In this document: positions 11,336 to 21,589 of the stretch, piece by piece
How the letters are laid out: the number at the start of each line of letters is the position of its first letter
Numbering within the stretch: the stretch's first letter is position 1
Assembly: GCA_009823505.1 (NCBI GenBank)
Contig: VZQC01004709.1
Coordinates: 483,171 to 547,170 of the forward strand
Reading direction: 5' to 3'
Length of the DNA: 64,000 nt
DNA from: Rhizomys pruinosus
Taxonomy: Eukaryota > Chordata > Mammalia > Rodentia > Spalacidae
Made by a program: the position numbers and the translations under genes
The notes under the pieces: generated by a model
What the model saw: only the letters and a program-made list of their open reading frames with translations
The model's database searches: none
What the model was told of the DNA's origin: nothing

Positions 11336-11485
11336 CCGGGTGTGGTGGCGCACACCTTTAATCCTGGCACTTGGGAGGCAGAGGCAGGCGGATCTTTGTG
11401 AGCTCAAGGCCACCCTGGTCTACAGAGTGAGTTCCGGGACAGCTGGGGCTACAGGGAGGCCCTGTCTCGAAAAGACCAAAAAAAA
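11336..11485 (+). mobile_element. B1 SINE, young full-length copy
   Basis: Complete B1 from 'ccgggtgtggtggcgcacac' to 'ccctgtctcgaaaagaccaa' plus A-tail. It is flanked by a 15-bp direct repeat (aaatggccaaagcag at 11321-11335 and 11486-11500). The retained CpGs and perfect duplication suggest recent insertion. Confidence 0.95.
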
Positions 11486-11500
11486 AAATGGCCAAAGCAG

Positions 11501-12107
11501 ACAGAAGGTTCTGAGTTTCATTTTGAGAGAGATGCTTGGGCCACTTGTCAGCACAGTATGTAGCTCAAAGAAAGTATTCTTGCATATATGCAGCTGTGGG
11601 TGAGTAATGAAGACACTTGCTGGATATGGTTTGCTCATCTTCTAGGAATTTTGATAAATCTTAATCTTAGCTACTACATTCTCTTATTCGTTCTCTTTTG
11701 CTCCTCTGTACTGACTCACAAATGAAGTCTACAGTGTTTAATGTGGATTTTGTTAAGCTAAAACACTAAATAATTTGCTGAAATTGGGGGAGGTGAGTAT
11801 ATTTTTAGCCCACAGAAATGAAAATATTTTAAATGACTTGTTAGACATTCTTAGAGGATTTAGTATACTTTTACAAGTTCTGTCAGTGCAAAATTCTGCC
11901 TGGTTCTCCGGGTAGTTGTCAATATCCTATTTTTTTATTTTATTTTTTTTACTTATCACCATCCCCAAAGTCAGTCCTTCTTAACAAATTTATCTTCATT
12001 ATATTTTTTCATACATACAATTTTAGTTCATGATATTCTTTCATTGTTTATTTTCCTAGTACAGTCTCAGGATCTCATTTTCTGCATTAAAGAAGCTTAA
12101 CTTTTAA
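11501..12107. other. AT-rich intergenic DNA
   Basis: No recognisable element. Confidence 0.5.
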
Positions 12108-12121
12108 ACAGCATACTCCCA

Positions 12122-12290
12122 ATCTGGGTGTGGTGGTGCACGCCTTTAATCCTAGCATTTGGGAAGCAGAGGCAGGCGAATCTTTGTGAGTTCAAGGCCA
12201 GCCTTGTCTATAGAGTGAGTTCCAGGACAGCCTGGGGCTACAGGGAGACCCTGTCTCGAAAAGGCCAAAAAAAAAGAATAATAAAAATAA
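12122..12290 (+). mobile_element. B1 SINE, full-length
   Basis: Starts 'tctgggtgtggtggtgcacg' and ends 'ccctgtctcgaaaaggccaa' followed by an A-rich tail with AAT/AAAT repeats. An imperfect flanking duplication (cagcatactcccaa / cagcatcctcccaa) brackets it. Confidence 0.93.
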
Positions 12291-14239
12291 ATAAATAAGC
12301 AGCATCCTCCCAAGAAGAACTTTAGTAAAAGTTATTTATTATTTTATCTTCTTTGATAAAATAATTATATATTTTATATATTTACTGAATCACAAAAATA
12401 TTTATATTCAAATAAATTATGTGCTTATTTATTTAAATCATGTATTGACTTGACAGGAACTTTTTGTGCTGTAGGTAAATCATTGAAAATGTATAAGCCA
12501 ACCTTTCCATGAACTGATTGTTTAATTCTGGGAGTCAAATCAGTAGAAAACAGAAATATCCAGTTGTATAAATAAAATGCACTATGGGAACATGAACCAA
12601 GTTTGTTACAGGATCATAGAAGGAATAGCAATTCACACAGGTGAAAGGCTTATGATTTGGTTTTGTACAGTGCAAAATGATCAAATTCAAACATCTCTTT
12701 CCTTGATCCTTAGACTATGCAGCCAGAACATTTACTATTGCCCCTCTCTCTACCTTTCTTTCATAACTTCAGTGGGATTATACATGCGTTCATGCCACTT
12801 CTGCACAAGATCAGTGCACTTAGCATTCGCATACTATTCAACACACACTAAGTGCTCAATACTTATACTACAGATAAACAAAGAAATGGGGCTTACAACC
12901 TCTGTGTCTGTTAATGCTCATTGGCTATTTTGGTAAATTATTACTAATTTTTTAAAAATATACTCTTTCACAATTTTTTGTGTGCATGAATTTTTCAAGA
13001 ATGAACCAAATTAACTGACTTTTCTTAATATTTACACAGACAACATTATGGTTTTGATATTTATGCATTGTAAAGAGATGTCTCGCCTTCTATTTTCAGT
13101 TTCTTGTGTGATTTCAGGAAAACAATTATTTGGGGTGTTATTGCTGCTTTTTTCAGTAAAGGCATGTAGTCAGGTCTTTAAAGATGCTACTCAATGTTGA
13201 TAAAGTCAGGAAATAGATTATGTTCCTCCTTCGTTGACTTAGTACTTGCAATTGCAACAGCAGACGAGGGGGGTATTTTTAGGTATGTGAGTATGGTAGA
13301 AAGAGTGACAGATCACCTCAGGCTTCACAGACAGTCCAAGATAACACTCCTGCCTGATGTTAAAGACAATCTGTTCATGCCTTCTTCTTACTTTGATTAT
13401 AATTCATGAACCCCTAATTTTCTACTTGAGATACTTCAAAGCAAAATTCCTCATACTAAATAAGTAAATACAGTAACAGGAAAGCTTCTAAATTTGAAAG
13501 TCATGATAATGAAGGTTTCCCCGTCTGCTTCTATAACAAATTTAAAGTTTAATTGTTCAAAATCTGTTTGGAAAACTGCATAACTTGAAAGATTTATAAT
13601 GGCATATAGAATTGTCAGCAGGAAGAAACACCAGGCCTCATTAGTTAGTTTCCCAAATTCTAGGCAGGACTGGATCCAAGCCGACCCCAACATATGGACA
13701 GCCTTAGGAGAGGAGGCTCCTCAGATTATTTCCAAAGCTAGGTTAGTGTTGTGTTGTCGAAAAGCGCTTCCATAGAAAGTCACAAAGTTTGACTTCTGTT
13801 TTTAATGCAGCTATTTTCTCCATAGTGTTAGGCATACAAAACCAAACTGTATTTATTTTTTCCATCTATCATGACAATAGTGGGGTACAAAATTCTGAAA
13901 ATTCCTCAGAGGAAAGATAAGTGTGGAAAACTGGCATTACTTTCCATCTTTCTGCAACACAACTCTAAAAAACTTATAAACAGTAATTACCAGGTAATTT
14001 TAATAGTAGGATACCATGAAAATTCACTTCTTTCATTTTTACGATAATGCCCAGCATTCAGATTTTTCCAATGTTCTATACTTATGGATTCTAAGGTTGA
14101 AATGCAAATAATTTTCTTATTCCTCTTAATCGTGTGTCTTAGATTTTTAAGGAGGAGAAAGACAATACATTTGAAAGAAATAAACCAATGCATATTAATT
14201 GTTAATTCCTAGTCTTCTAGGAATAACAAAATTATTATT
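12291..14239. other. Intergenic DNA without recognisable genes
   Basis: Almost 2 kb of AT-rich DNA. The 119-codon frame at 12577-12936 and the 80-codon minus frame at 13451-13693 have no recognisable domains and no supporting splice or promoter context. Confidence 0.5.
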
Positions 14240-14385
14240 TTATTTTTTTAATAATTTTATTTGTTAGTTTTATTTTATGTGAAGGGGTGTATTGCCTGAA
14301 TGTATGTAAGTGCACCAGTGTTGTTCTTGTCAGAACAGGACATCAGATCCCTTGGAACTAGACCTATAGATGATCACCACCGAAT
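14240..14385 (-). mobile_element. B2-like SINE, 3' part
   Basis: Reverse-strand 'cagatcccttggaactagac' and the A/T-rich tail complement (ttattttatgtgaaggggtg) match the 3' half of an old B2/B3. Confidence 0.6.
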
Positions 14386-14397
14386 TATTTTTTCGCT

Positions 14398-14533
14398 TTT
14401 GCTTTATGAACAGGGCCTCACTATGTAGGTCAGGTTAGCCTGGAACTCCCTACATTATCCAGACTATGTTCAAACTCATAGTTTTCCTCCTACCTGGGTT
14501 GGGATTATGAGCATGCTCCACCGTGCCCAGCTC
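14398..14533 (-). mobile_element. Old B1-like SINE
   Basis: Reverse-strand 'cagggcctcactatgtaggt', 'agcctggaactccctacatt' and 'gggattatgagcatgctcca' are a diverged B1/proto-B1. Confidence 0.65.
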
Positions 14534-14753
14534 ACCCCTAACACTTCCACTTACTAAGTAAGGTTCCTGTTATTTGCATTAATGGTTAAATCTATCCGAC
14601 TGACACAAGGTCATCTTTTTCCTTTTAAAACACGGAGGCTTAAATTTTTTCACAGCTTTATTGTGATGTGCTTTACAAAAAGCAGGATGGCCTTTTTTTG
14701 ATGTGTATAAACATATGTATATGTTCTGAAATGATTCAAGCATACTACCCAAT

Positions 14754-15155
14754 TGTCCTGATAGCTTCTGTTGTCAACTTGACACACCTGGATGGAGGGA
14801 GCCTCAATTGAGAAATTTTCTCCATTGGATTGGCCTGTAGACATGTTTGTAGGGATATTTTCTTGATTGTTGAGTGATGGGAAAGCCCGGCTGACTGTGA
14901 GCAAAGCCATCCCTAGGCATGTGGTCATCTATGATATAAGAATGAAGGTAGAGCCAGGTGAGCAAGCCAGGAGAGAGCTTTCTTCCGTGGTCTGTGCTTC
15001 TGCTCCTGCCTCCAGGTTCCCACCCCGAGTTCCTACCATGATTTCTCTTACTGATAAACTGTGACCTTCGAAATGTAAGATAAAAATAAACCCTTTCTTT
15101 CCAAAGTGGTTTTGGTCTGTGTTTTTAATCAGAGTCTGAAAGCTAAAGAACACAG
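14754..15155 (+). mobile_element. Solo LTR, ERVL/MaLR-like
   Basis: About 400 bp beginning with TG and 'gttgtcaacttgacacacct' and ending 'aagctaaagaacaca'. An AATAAA polyadenylation signal lies near 15089. This architecture (TG start, TGTCAACTTGACAC block, AATAAA about 60 bp before the CA end) is that of rodent class III LTRs. No internal region is attached and the flanking duplication is not clear. Confidence 0.7.
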
Positions 15156-15308
15156 CAACATGACCAGCACTTTACTCTTTTTGTCTGCCGATAGAGGATC
15201 CAGGAACAAAGCTGAAGCAGGCAACCGCAGGGAATAGTTTGGTAGCCAGTGATTCCAACTGTAGCACATCTGCCGCCTGACATGCTTACATGAACATACT
15301 GTGCACAT

Positions 15309-15339
<31 letters not shown>

Positions 15340-15340
15340 G
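15309..15340. repeat. (CA)n microsatellite
   Basis: About 15 uninterrupted CA units followed by more interrupted acac-rich DNA to 15385. Confidence 0.95.
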
Positions 15341-15385
15341 ATCCTCACAAACAGATCCCTACACACAGATAAACACACATACCCC

Positions 15386-15969
15386 ACTGTGAACAATGTA
15401 CTCAGAAACTAAATTACTAGCAGCATAGAGCGTTCACTTTGTTGGGCTAAATGTATACTTCTCTCAAACAATAAAATAAGTTTCTTTTCTTCTTAGACAA
15501 ATTCAATTTGACTGTGATTTGCTTGTGTCCTGGCACAAGTGCAGAAAGTTCTACCCATCATGAACTGGTCTGCATGTACCATGAGGCAAAACCATGCCCT
15601 TAAGTAAACTTTTAGAGAAAATCCTCCCTTACTCTTTACCTTTATGCATAATGGGGTGTGCATATGATTAAAATCAGATGTATTATAGGAGGGGGCATGA
15701 GCAATGAGCAAAGGCATCCTTTACCCCAATCTTCCAATCAAAATAAAAACTTATCTATGCTACCCCCTAGCAATCAAAGTCCTCCTTCTCTTGAACTCCG
15801 AACAATATTCAGGGCCCTTCAATCTTGAGGTCCATTGCTTTCGTGCAGTATATTCTGACCTGTAGCTTTGATTTAAATAAGTTTTCTTTGCTACTTTACA
15901 GTCCCTGTGGGCTTTTGTTTCAAATCTAAATTGTAAAATGCCTTTAGGATCCATGACCTTTCCAGCCAT
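15386..15969. other. Intergenic DNA
   Basis: No confident feature. A short stretch near 15940-15980 ('taggatccatgacctttcca') resembles the block at 9490, so more old L1 noncoding sequence may be present. Confidence 0.4.
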
Positions 15970-16385
15970 GTGTATATGGTTATGGTGACAGCATGTACAA
16001 GACCCATGCTGATGCAATCAGACAAAAACCCACCATAGAGCTAGGGAAATGGGGATCAGGTCCCAACCTTACTTAGCCAAGGAACTATTAGCAACTAATT
16101 ACTGCTGGGTGAGGGAGAGCAGATCTTCTTTAAGGGAGTGACTCTAGACAGGCTCACTAAACTCCTGTGGATGAACTTGCACCAGGGACATCTGGGTACA
16201 AGATGTTGACCACGAATAGGCCTTACCGTATATGACAGAATGAGGAAATACTGTGGGGAAGAGGGATATGAGAGGAGGTTGGATCTAAATATGATTAAGA
16301 TGTATCACATGAAATGCACAGAAACTCAAAAACTCAATAAAATATACATTAAATTTTTAAAAAAAAGAAGTTAAAAAAAAAAGAA
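15970..16385 (+). mobile_element. Old L1 (Lx-like) 3' end
   Basis: Contains 'agcatgtacaagacccatgc', 'ctgctgggtgagggagagca' and a terminal AATAAA (about 16337) followed by an A-rich tail, the usual order of a rodent L1 3' UTR. Truncated at the 5' side. Confidence 0.55.
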
Positions 16386-16454
16386 AAAAAGAAACCAAAC
16401 TGTAAACACCTGGCCCAGACCCTTACCATAGACACAAGGTTGTTCTGTGAGCTC

Positions 16455-16570
16455 TTTTGTTGTTGCTGTTGTTTTTGTTGTTGTTTTTCTACTGGGTCTA
16501 CCTGTAGCCACAGATGCCCTAGAACTTGCTCTGCAGACCAAGCTGACCTGGATCTTGTAGAGATCCATCT
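16455..16570 (-). mobile_element. B1 SINE fragment with (TTG)n-rich tail
   Basis: The reverse-strand tail is TTGTTGTTTTTG repeats. The body 'ctgggtctacctgtagccac' and 'ctctgcagaccaagctgacc' match a diverged B1. Confidence 0.65.
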
Positions 16571-17011
16571 GTCTTATTTTGACTCACAGTTCAGGAGATG
16601 CAATCCACCAGGCTCAGCAAGGGATGGTGGCAGGAAGGGTGTGCTTTGTGGCACAAACCTGGAAGCATAGAAAAGGGAATGCCATCATGCTCAGCCATTT
16701 ATTCAGGCTGGAAACCAGCCCGCCTGTCCACATTCAGGGAAGATCTTACCTGGAAACACTCTCTGAACACACTCACGAATGCCCTAAGCATTTCTTAATT
16801 CAGTAAAGTCGACAATGGAAATTAACCATTACCCAATAGTGTTACAGTCATATACTGTTTAACTGAAATGTTATATGCATTGATTAGTAGCTCACCATTT
16901 TCCACTTTCCCAAACATCTACAGCTAACAATATATTATACATTTAAATATTTGTTGGAAGAATATATTGCGTAGTAAGTGCTTTCACCATGATAAAATAA
17001 AATTTGATAAC
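16571..17011. other. Intergenic DNA, possible old repeat
   Basis: The stretch 16575-16790 ('actcacagttcaggagatgc', 'gggatggtggcaggaagggt') has the flavour of an old rodent interspersed repeat, but I cannot place it. Confidence 0.35.
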
Positions 17012-17240
17012 AGGCTAGAGAGATGCCTGAACGGCAGTTAAGAGCACTGAATGCTCTTGCAGAGGACATGGGTTCTATTCCCGGTACCCACGTGGCAGCT
17101 AACAGCCGCTGGTAACTCCAGTTCCAGGGGGATTCAATGCCTTCTTCTAACCTCCATAGGCCTTACTCAACATAGGTGCACTAATATACATGCAGGTAAT
17201 ATACTCAAATACATAAAGTATAAAAGTAATAAATAAAATG
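17012..17240 (+). mobile_element. B2 SINE
   Basis: Full-length: 'ggctagagagatgcctgaac' head, 'gggttctattcccggtaccc' B-box, 'tccagttccagggggattca' middle, and a tail ending in ataaataaaatg. Confidence 0.9.
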
Positions 17241-18238
17241 TTTTAAGAAGATTGACAACAAAAATCATATATCTTACAAAAATGGCCCTTTTACAAGAAT
17301 GTAAACCTTTATGATCTTTGCATTACAATATTGAAAAAGACCACAGCTATTCTCATCAAATTATTTTCGTGATTTGTGCCCAATCTGGGATCCTTCCACT
17401 CAGGATCCAGCTTAAAATGTGGCTTACTTTAATAAATAGTTCAGCAACATATGAGGCATAAGCAAGGATTTGAAAAGTGTATGTATTCATATAAAAATAC
17501 CAGCATTTGATATGAACATATGAAATACTGAAACAGGTAACTGTGGAATGAGGGCCATGTCCCAGGCATCCACTGAAACCTATACAACAGCTTCCAAAGG
17601 CTATGCCTAGAGACCAGGACATTTGGGAACCCAGTGGCTAGGATATCCATAGGTACAGTTGGTAGAATCTTAGTTCTAGGGAATTGGATTCATTCATCTA
17701 TATATTTTAATAATTAAGATATTAAAATTATGAACACTGCACAATTTATTGAAGTATTTTCAAAGAACAAGAAAAAATATGATTTTACTTTTGTTTGTGA
17801 AATATTCTCACATCCTATTGTGATTGAACTTATAATGGAATAATTTATGCACTGAGATTAAATAATTGATCATCCAATAACAAAATCCCTAAATTTCCTA
17901 CCGGGAGCATGAAATTCTACAAAACAAATGATATGTATGACAAAGCTGGCTACTAAAGACTATTTCCCTAAATATCTACATAAAAAGTCTATGCATACTC
18001 TATGAGATGAACACATTAATAAAGAGTCTTGGGCTAAAAGATATAATTACTAAGATTATTCAAGATGGGTTACTTTATACACTGTATAAGTATTAGGAAG
18101 CATGAGCAAATATAATCACAGCTCTGAAAATTGCCTTTGTAGGTAATACTATGTCATTGCTGATACCTAAATTTAAGAGTAAAAACAATGCAACTCCATT
18201 GAATGTATCTTTCAATGCCTAAATTATTGTGCTATTAT
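17241..18238. other. AT-rich intergenic DNA
   Basis: No recognisable feature. The minus-strand frames at 17356-17650 show no family resemblance. Confidence 0.5.
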
Positions 18239-18450
18239 AAGAGTGCCAACTGCTCTTGCAAAGGACCCGGGTTCGATTCTCAGGACACACATGGCAGCTA
18301 AGAACCATCTTTAACTCCAGTTCCAGGGGAATCCGACACCCTCTTCTGACCTCCACAGCATTGCACCACATGGATGCACCAACCTACATGCAGACAGTAC
18401 ACTCATACACATAAAAAATAATAAATTAAAAAAATTTTAATTAAAAAATA
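18239..18450 (+). mobile_element. B2 SINE, 5'-truncated
   Basis: Starts inside the tRNA-like head ('gagtgccaactgctcttgca'), with B-box 'gggttcgattctcaggacac' and a complete 3' half without the internal duplication seen in other copies. Confidence 0.9.
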
Positions 18451-18810
18451 AATGCAGGTACATAATACATTAAATAGAAGTTCTTGATTGGTTGGAGAAA
18501 TTATTCAATTAGAAGAAAATGTGCTTTTACATAAATGTACATATGCACATATAATGGTATATTAGGTATTGTTCAAAATAAATAGGTTGAAATATATTTT
18601 ATTTACCTACCTGCTTTAGAATATAGAGTTATGCATTAAAATGAGATGGCCTGTTTTTATTACTAAAATGTACCAGTCTGTAAATATTTCTTATATTAAC
18701 CACGCTTGTCTAATTCTCAAGTTAGGTCATATCCACATCCTTTTATGTAACAGTTACACCCTGAATTCCATTGAAATGTTGTGGGTGAAACAATAGTAAT
18801 AAAAACATAG

Positions 18811-19082
18811 GGGGACTGGAGAGATAGCCTAGCGGTTAAGAGCACCGACGCTCTTGCAGAGGACCCGGGTTCGATCCCCAGCACCCACGTGGCGGCTAAC
18901 AACCGTCCGTAACTCCAGTTCCAGGAGAACTCCAGTTCCAGGGGAATCCGAGACCCTCTTCTGACCTCCGCGGCATTGCACGACACGGGTGCACAGACCT
19001 GCATGCAGACAGTACATTCATACACATAAAAAGATAAATAATAATAATAAAAAAATAAAAATAAAAAAATAAAAAAATAAAA
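18811..19082 (+). mobile_element. B2 SINE, young copy with duplicated middle
   Basis: Complete element beginning 'ggggactggagagatagcct' with an intact 'gggttcgatccccagcaccc' B-box and CpG-rich 3' half. The 'ctccagttccaggagaactc' segment is a tandem duplication of the neighbouring block. A 13-bp flanking duplication (aataaaaacatag at 18798-18810 and 19083-19095) marks the insertion. The open frames on the opposite strand are shadows of the element. Confidence 0.95.
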
Positions 19083-19095
19083 TAAAAACATAGAA

Positions 19096-19759
19096 AAAAC
19101 ATAGAACAACTAGTATAATTATGTTTTATTTTGTATTGTAATAATCTCTTTCTTAAATTAGTCAACCCCCTTTTGGGTTTGATAAAATTTTAATTTGCAC
19201 TGGGACACACCAACACGTGTCTATGTACAAAGCTTTAGTCACAGAGACACAGATTCAGAGTTGAGACAGGAAGAAAATGAACTGGATGGACTTCTTTAAA
19301 TCCAACTGTGACTTTCATCTTTATCAGTAAAAAAGTACACTTGGCAGTGAATGGTGGTTTCCACTCCAGGCAGGTCCAAACTGGCATGGAATCAGGTTGC
19401 CAGCCTCCCAGAGCAGCCAGGCCTCTGAGAGGCTCCTTTTGCTAAATTTAACTTTTCCTGTGTAAAACCAATGAATACTCCTGGGGGAAAACAATGGCCC
19501 CTGGATTAAAGAAGGGGGTTCATCAGCTCATCAGATGTAAAAGACGTTCAGGTGTGTTATCAACAGCGTTCACAGGAGAAATATAGGATCAAAACAGGAA
19601 CATATTCCTAAAATTTGTAATGAATTTACTCTGCTTCATGGTCCCTCCAGGTCCATATTATTTCCATTTTTTTCGGGAGGCTTAGACCATGTATAGGAGG
19701 GATGGAAACTGTTTTGTATCACTGCTCACATTTTTGGTATTCAGGACTAATTTTCTTTT
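19096..19759. other. Intergenic DNA
   Basis: No supported feature. Confidence 0.5.
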
Positions 19760-19981
19760 TTTTAGTTATTTATCATTTTATTTTATGTATAGGAGTATAA
19801 TGCCTGCATATATGTAAGTACATGCATGTTATACAATGCCCAGGGAGGTCAAGGAACCTGATTCCCCTGGAACTGGAATTATGGATAGCTGTTAGCCACC
19901 CTGTGGATGCTGAGAATCAAACCTGGGCCCTCTCCAAGAGCAGCCAGTGCTCCCAGCCATTGAGCCATCTCTCCTGCCCCT
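19760..19981 (-). mobile_element. B2-family SINE, diverged
   Basis: Reverse-strand order: A/T tail, 'ctgattcccctggaactgga', 'gatgctgagaatcaaacctg', 'ccattgagccatctctcctg'. Full-length but old. Confidence 0.85.
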
Positions 19982-20044
19982 CAAGGCTAATTTTCAATGT
20001 ATGATTTACTGTTAGAAAGAACTACAATTTTGGTTTTGCTTAAA

Positions 20045-20247
20045 TTGCCAGGTGTGGTGGCACATGCGTTTAATCCTAGCACTCAGCAGGCAGCAGATCT
20101 TTGTGAGTTCCAGGCCAGCCTGGTCTACAGAGTGAGTTCCAAGACAGCCAGGGCCACATCTCTAAAAAAAAAAGCAGCAGCAGCTGAAAAACAAAACAAA
20201 ACAAAACAAAACAAAACATGATAACACAAAGGGACCTGGAAATATGC

Positions 20248-20283
<36 letters not shown>
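20045..20283 (+). mobile_element. B1 SINE with extra 3' sequence and T/A tail
   Basis: A B1 body (20045-20165) is followed by an A-rich linker with (AAAAC)n, then about 30 bp of unique sequence (around 'cacaaagggacctggaaata'), then about 16 T and about 20 A. A long, essentially perfect 24-bp direct repeat flanks the whole block (20021-20044 and 20284-20307). The duplication therefore places the unique linker and the T/A tract inside one insertion event. Confidence 0.85.
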
Positions 20284-20307
20284 ACTACAATTTTGGTTTT
20301 GCTTAAA

Positions 20308-21589
20308 ATAAATCTCTTCCTAAGAAAAAATACAAATAAATACATGTGATAAAAATAGTGGAATTATTCACAAACTGTGACACAAACAGGCTGAGTTGTG
20401 CATACAGCTTGAACTTTGCAGTCAATGATGTTTTAATCTTTAGGTTCATGGTTTGCGCAGAGGACTGTATCTTTTCCCATGTCACACAAAACATGTTGGC
20501 AAAACCTCGATGGGTTGTGAGAGCATAAGTGTCGTTATTTTTGGAACTGCCTTGGCTCACTGTGGACAAAACCAAGCTGTCAAGCAATCTAAGAAAGTTA
20601 CTTAAACTAAAGAGTGTCTTAGTAAATTAAATATTGATGAAAACAGGCCCTTAATCTCCCTCTGCCCCTGGACAGGCATTCACTTAATTTCAGCTTTATT
20701 TACTTAAATTCTCAGTCCCCACTTCTTTATTAGATAACACGAACAAAGAAGCTTAGTATTCTGCCAGAATTCTATACCACACAATGTAAACCATTGCCTT
20801 TCTCTGGACAAGCTTCCTTCATTATGTGCCGCAGCCTTAATAGCTGTAACCAGCCTCTGCAGATGGAGCCTTTCCCAGGCGTCACTCCTATATCTGTGCA
20901 GTGTAAAATGCTGTTTTACTAGCTGAAATCTATGGGAATCTAAAACGAAGTCTTTGGCCTTTAGGAGCTGGGATCTCTCTTCTTGTTCATTTCAGTCTTG
21001 AGAATGCATCAGTCAGAGGATGGAGCAAATAGGCATTCTAATCTATTCATTTTATAATTCAGGGAATTAAAGCTTCCCAAATCTTAAGAAATAAGATTCA
21101 AACTCACACCATTGAAATACTTCAAATCAGAAATTAGGGCTCCTAAACTTCATTATAAGCATGTTCTACAGAAGTGCTCAGAGCAATTTTCATTTTATTT
21201 CTACTCTCCATATAAAAAATGGAGGTGTCACCTACATATCACTCCTAGGCCACATGTGAAATTCTCTGCTACAAAGGGAAGTGCTAAGTGATGATGCATG
21301 TCTAATCTCCCCATCTTCAAGCCTTTCAGAAGGTAATTTAAGCATTCAAGTTACATTTTACATTTTTTATTACAGAGGAAAAAATAGGAAGAAAAATTAT
21401 TCAAAACCAGAAAAACAGAGAAAAAAAAAGACAACAATGTTCACTATTTAAATTTATTTACCATAAAATTCACTTTTCCATTCTTTGAAAAATCCATATT
21501 TTATGTTTTCTTCTTAAAAATTGAGAAAAATTACATTGTTTCAAAAATAGAAAGTATATTCCATCATATTTTTCTTTTTAAAAAACATT
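20308..21589. other. Intergenic DNA
   Basis: No gene recognised over 1.3 kb. AT-rich, with T-rich runs towards the L1 3' end. Confidence 0.5.

Noticed and set aside
12577..12936. 119-codon open frame, hydrophobic in its middle
   Set aside because: It is among the longer frames in the window but shows no family resemblance and no neighbouring exon signals.
18811..19082. tRNA gene-like A and B boxes
   Set aside because: These belong to the tRNA-derived head of a B2 SINE and no cloverleaf with a proper acceptor stem is present; the same holds for the other B2 copies.
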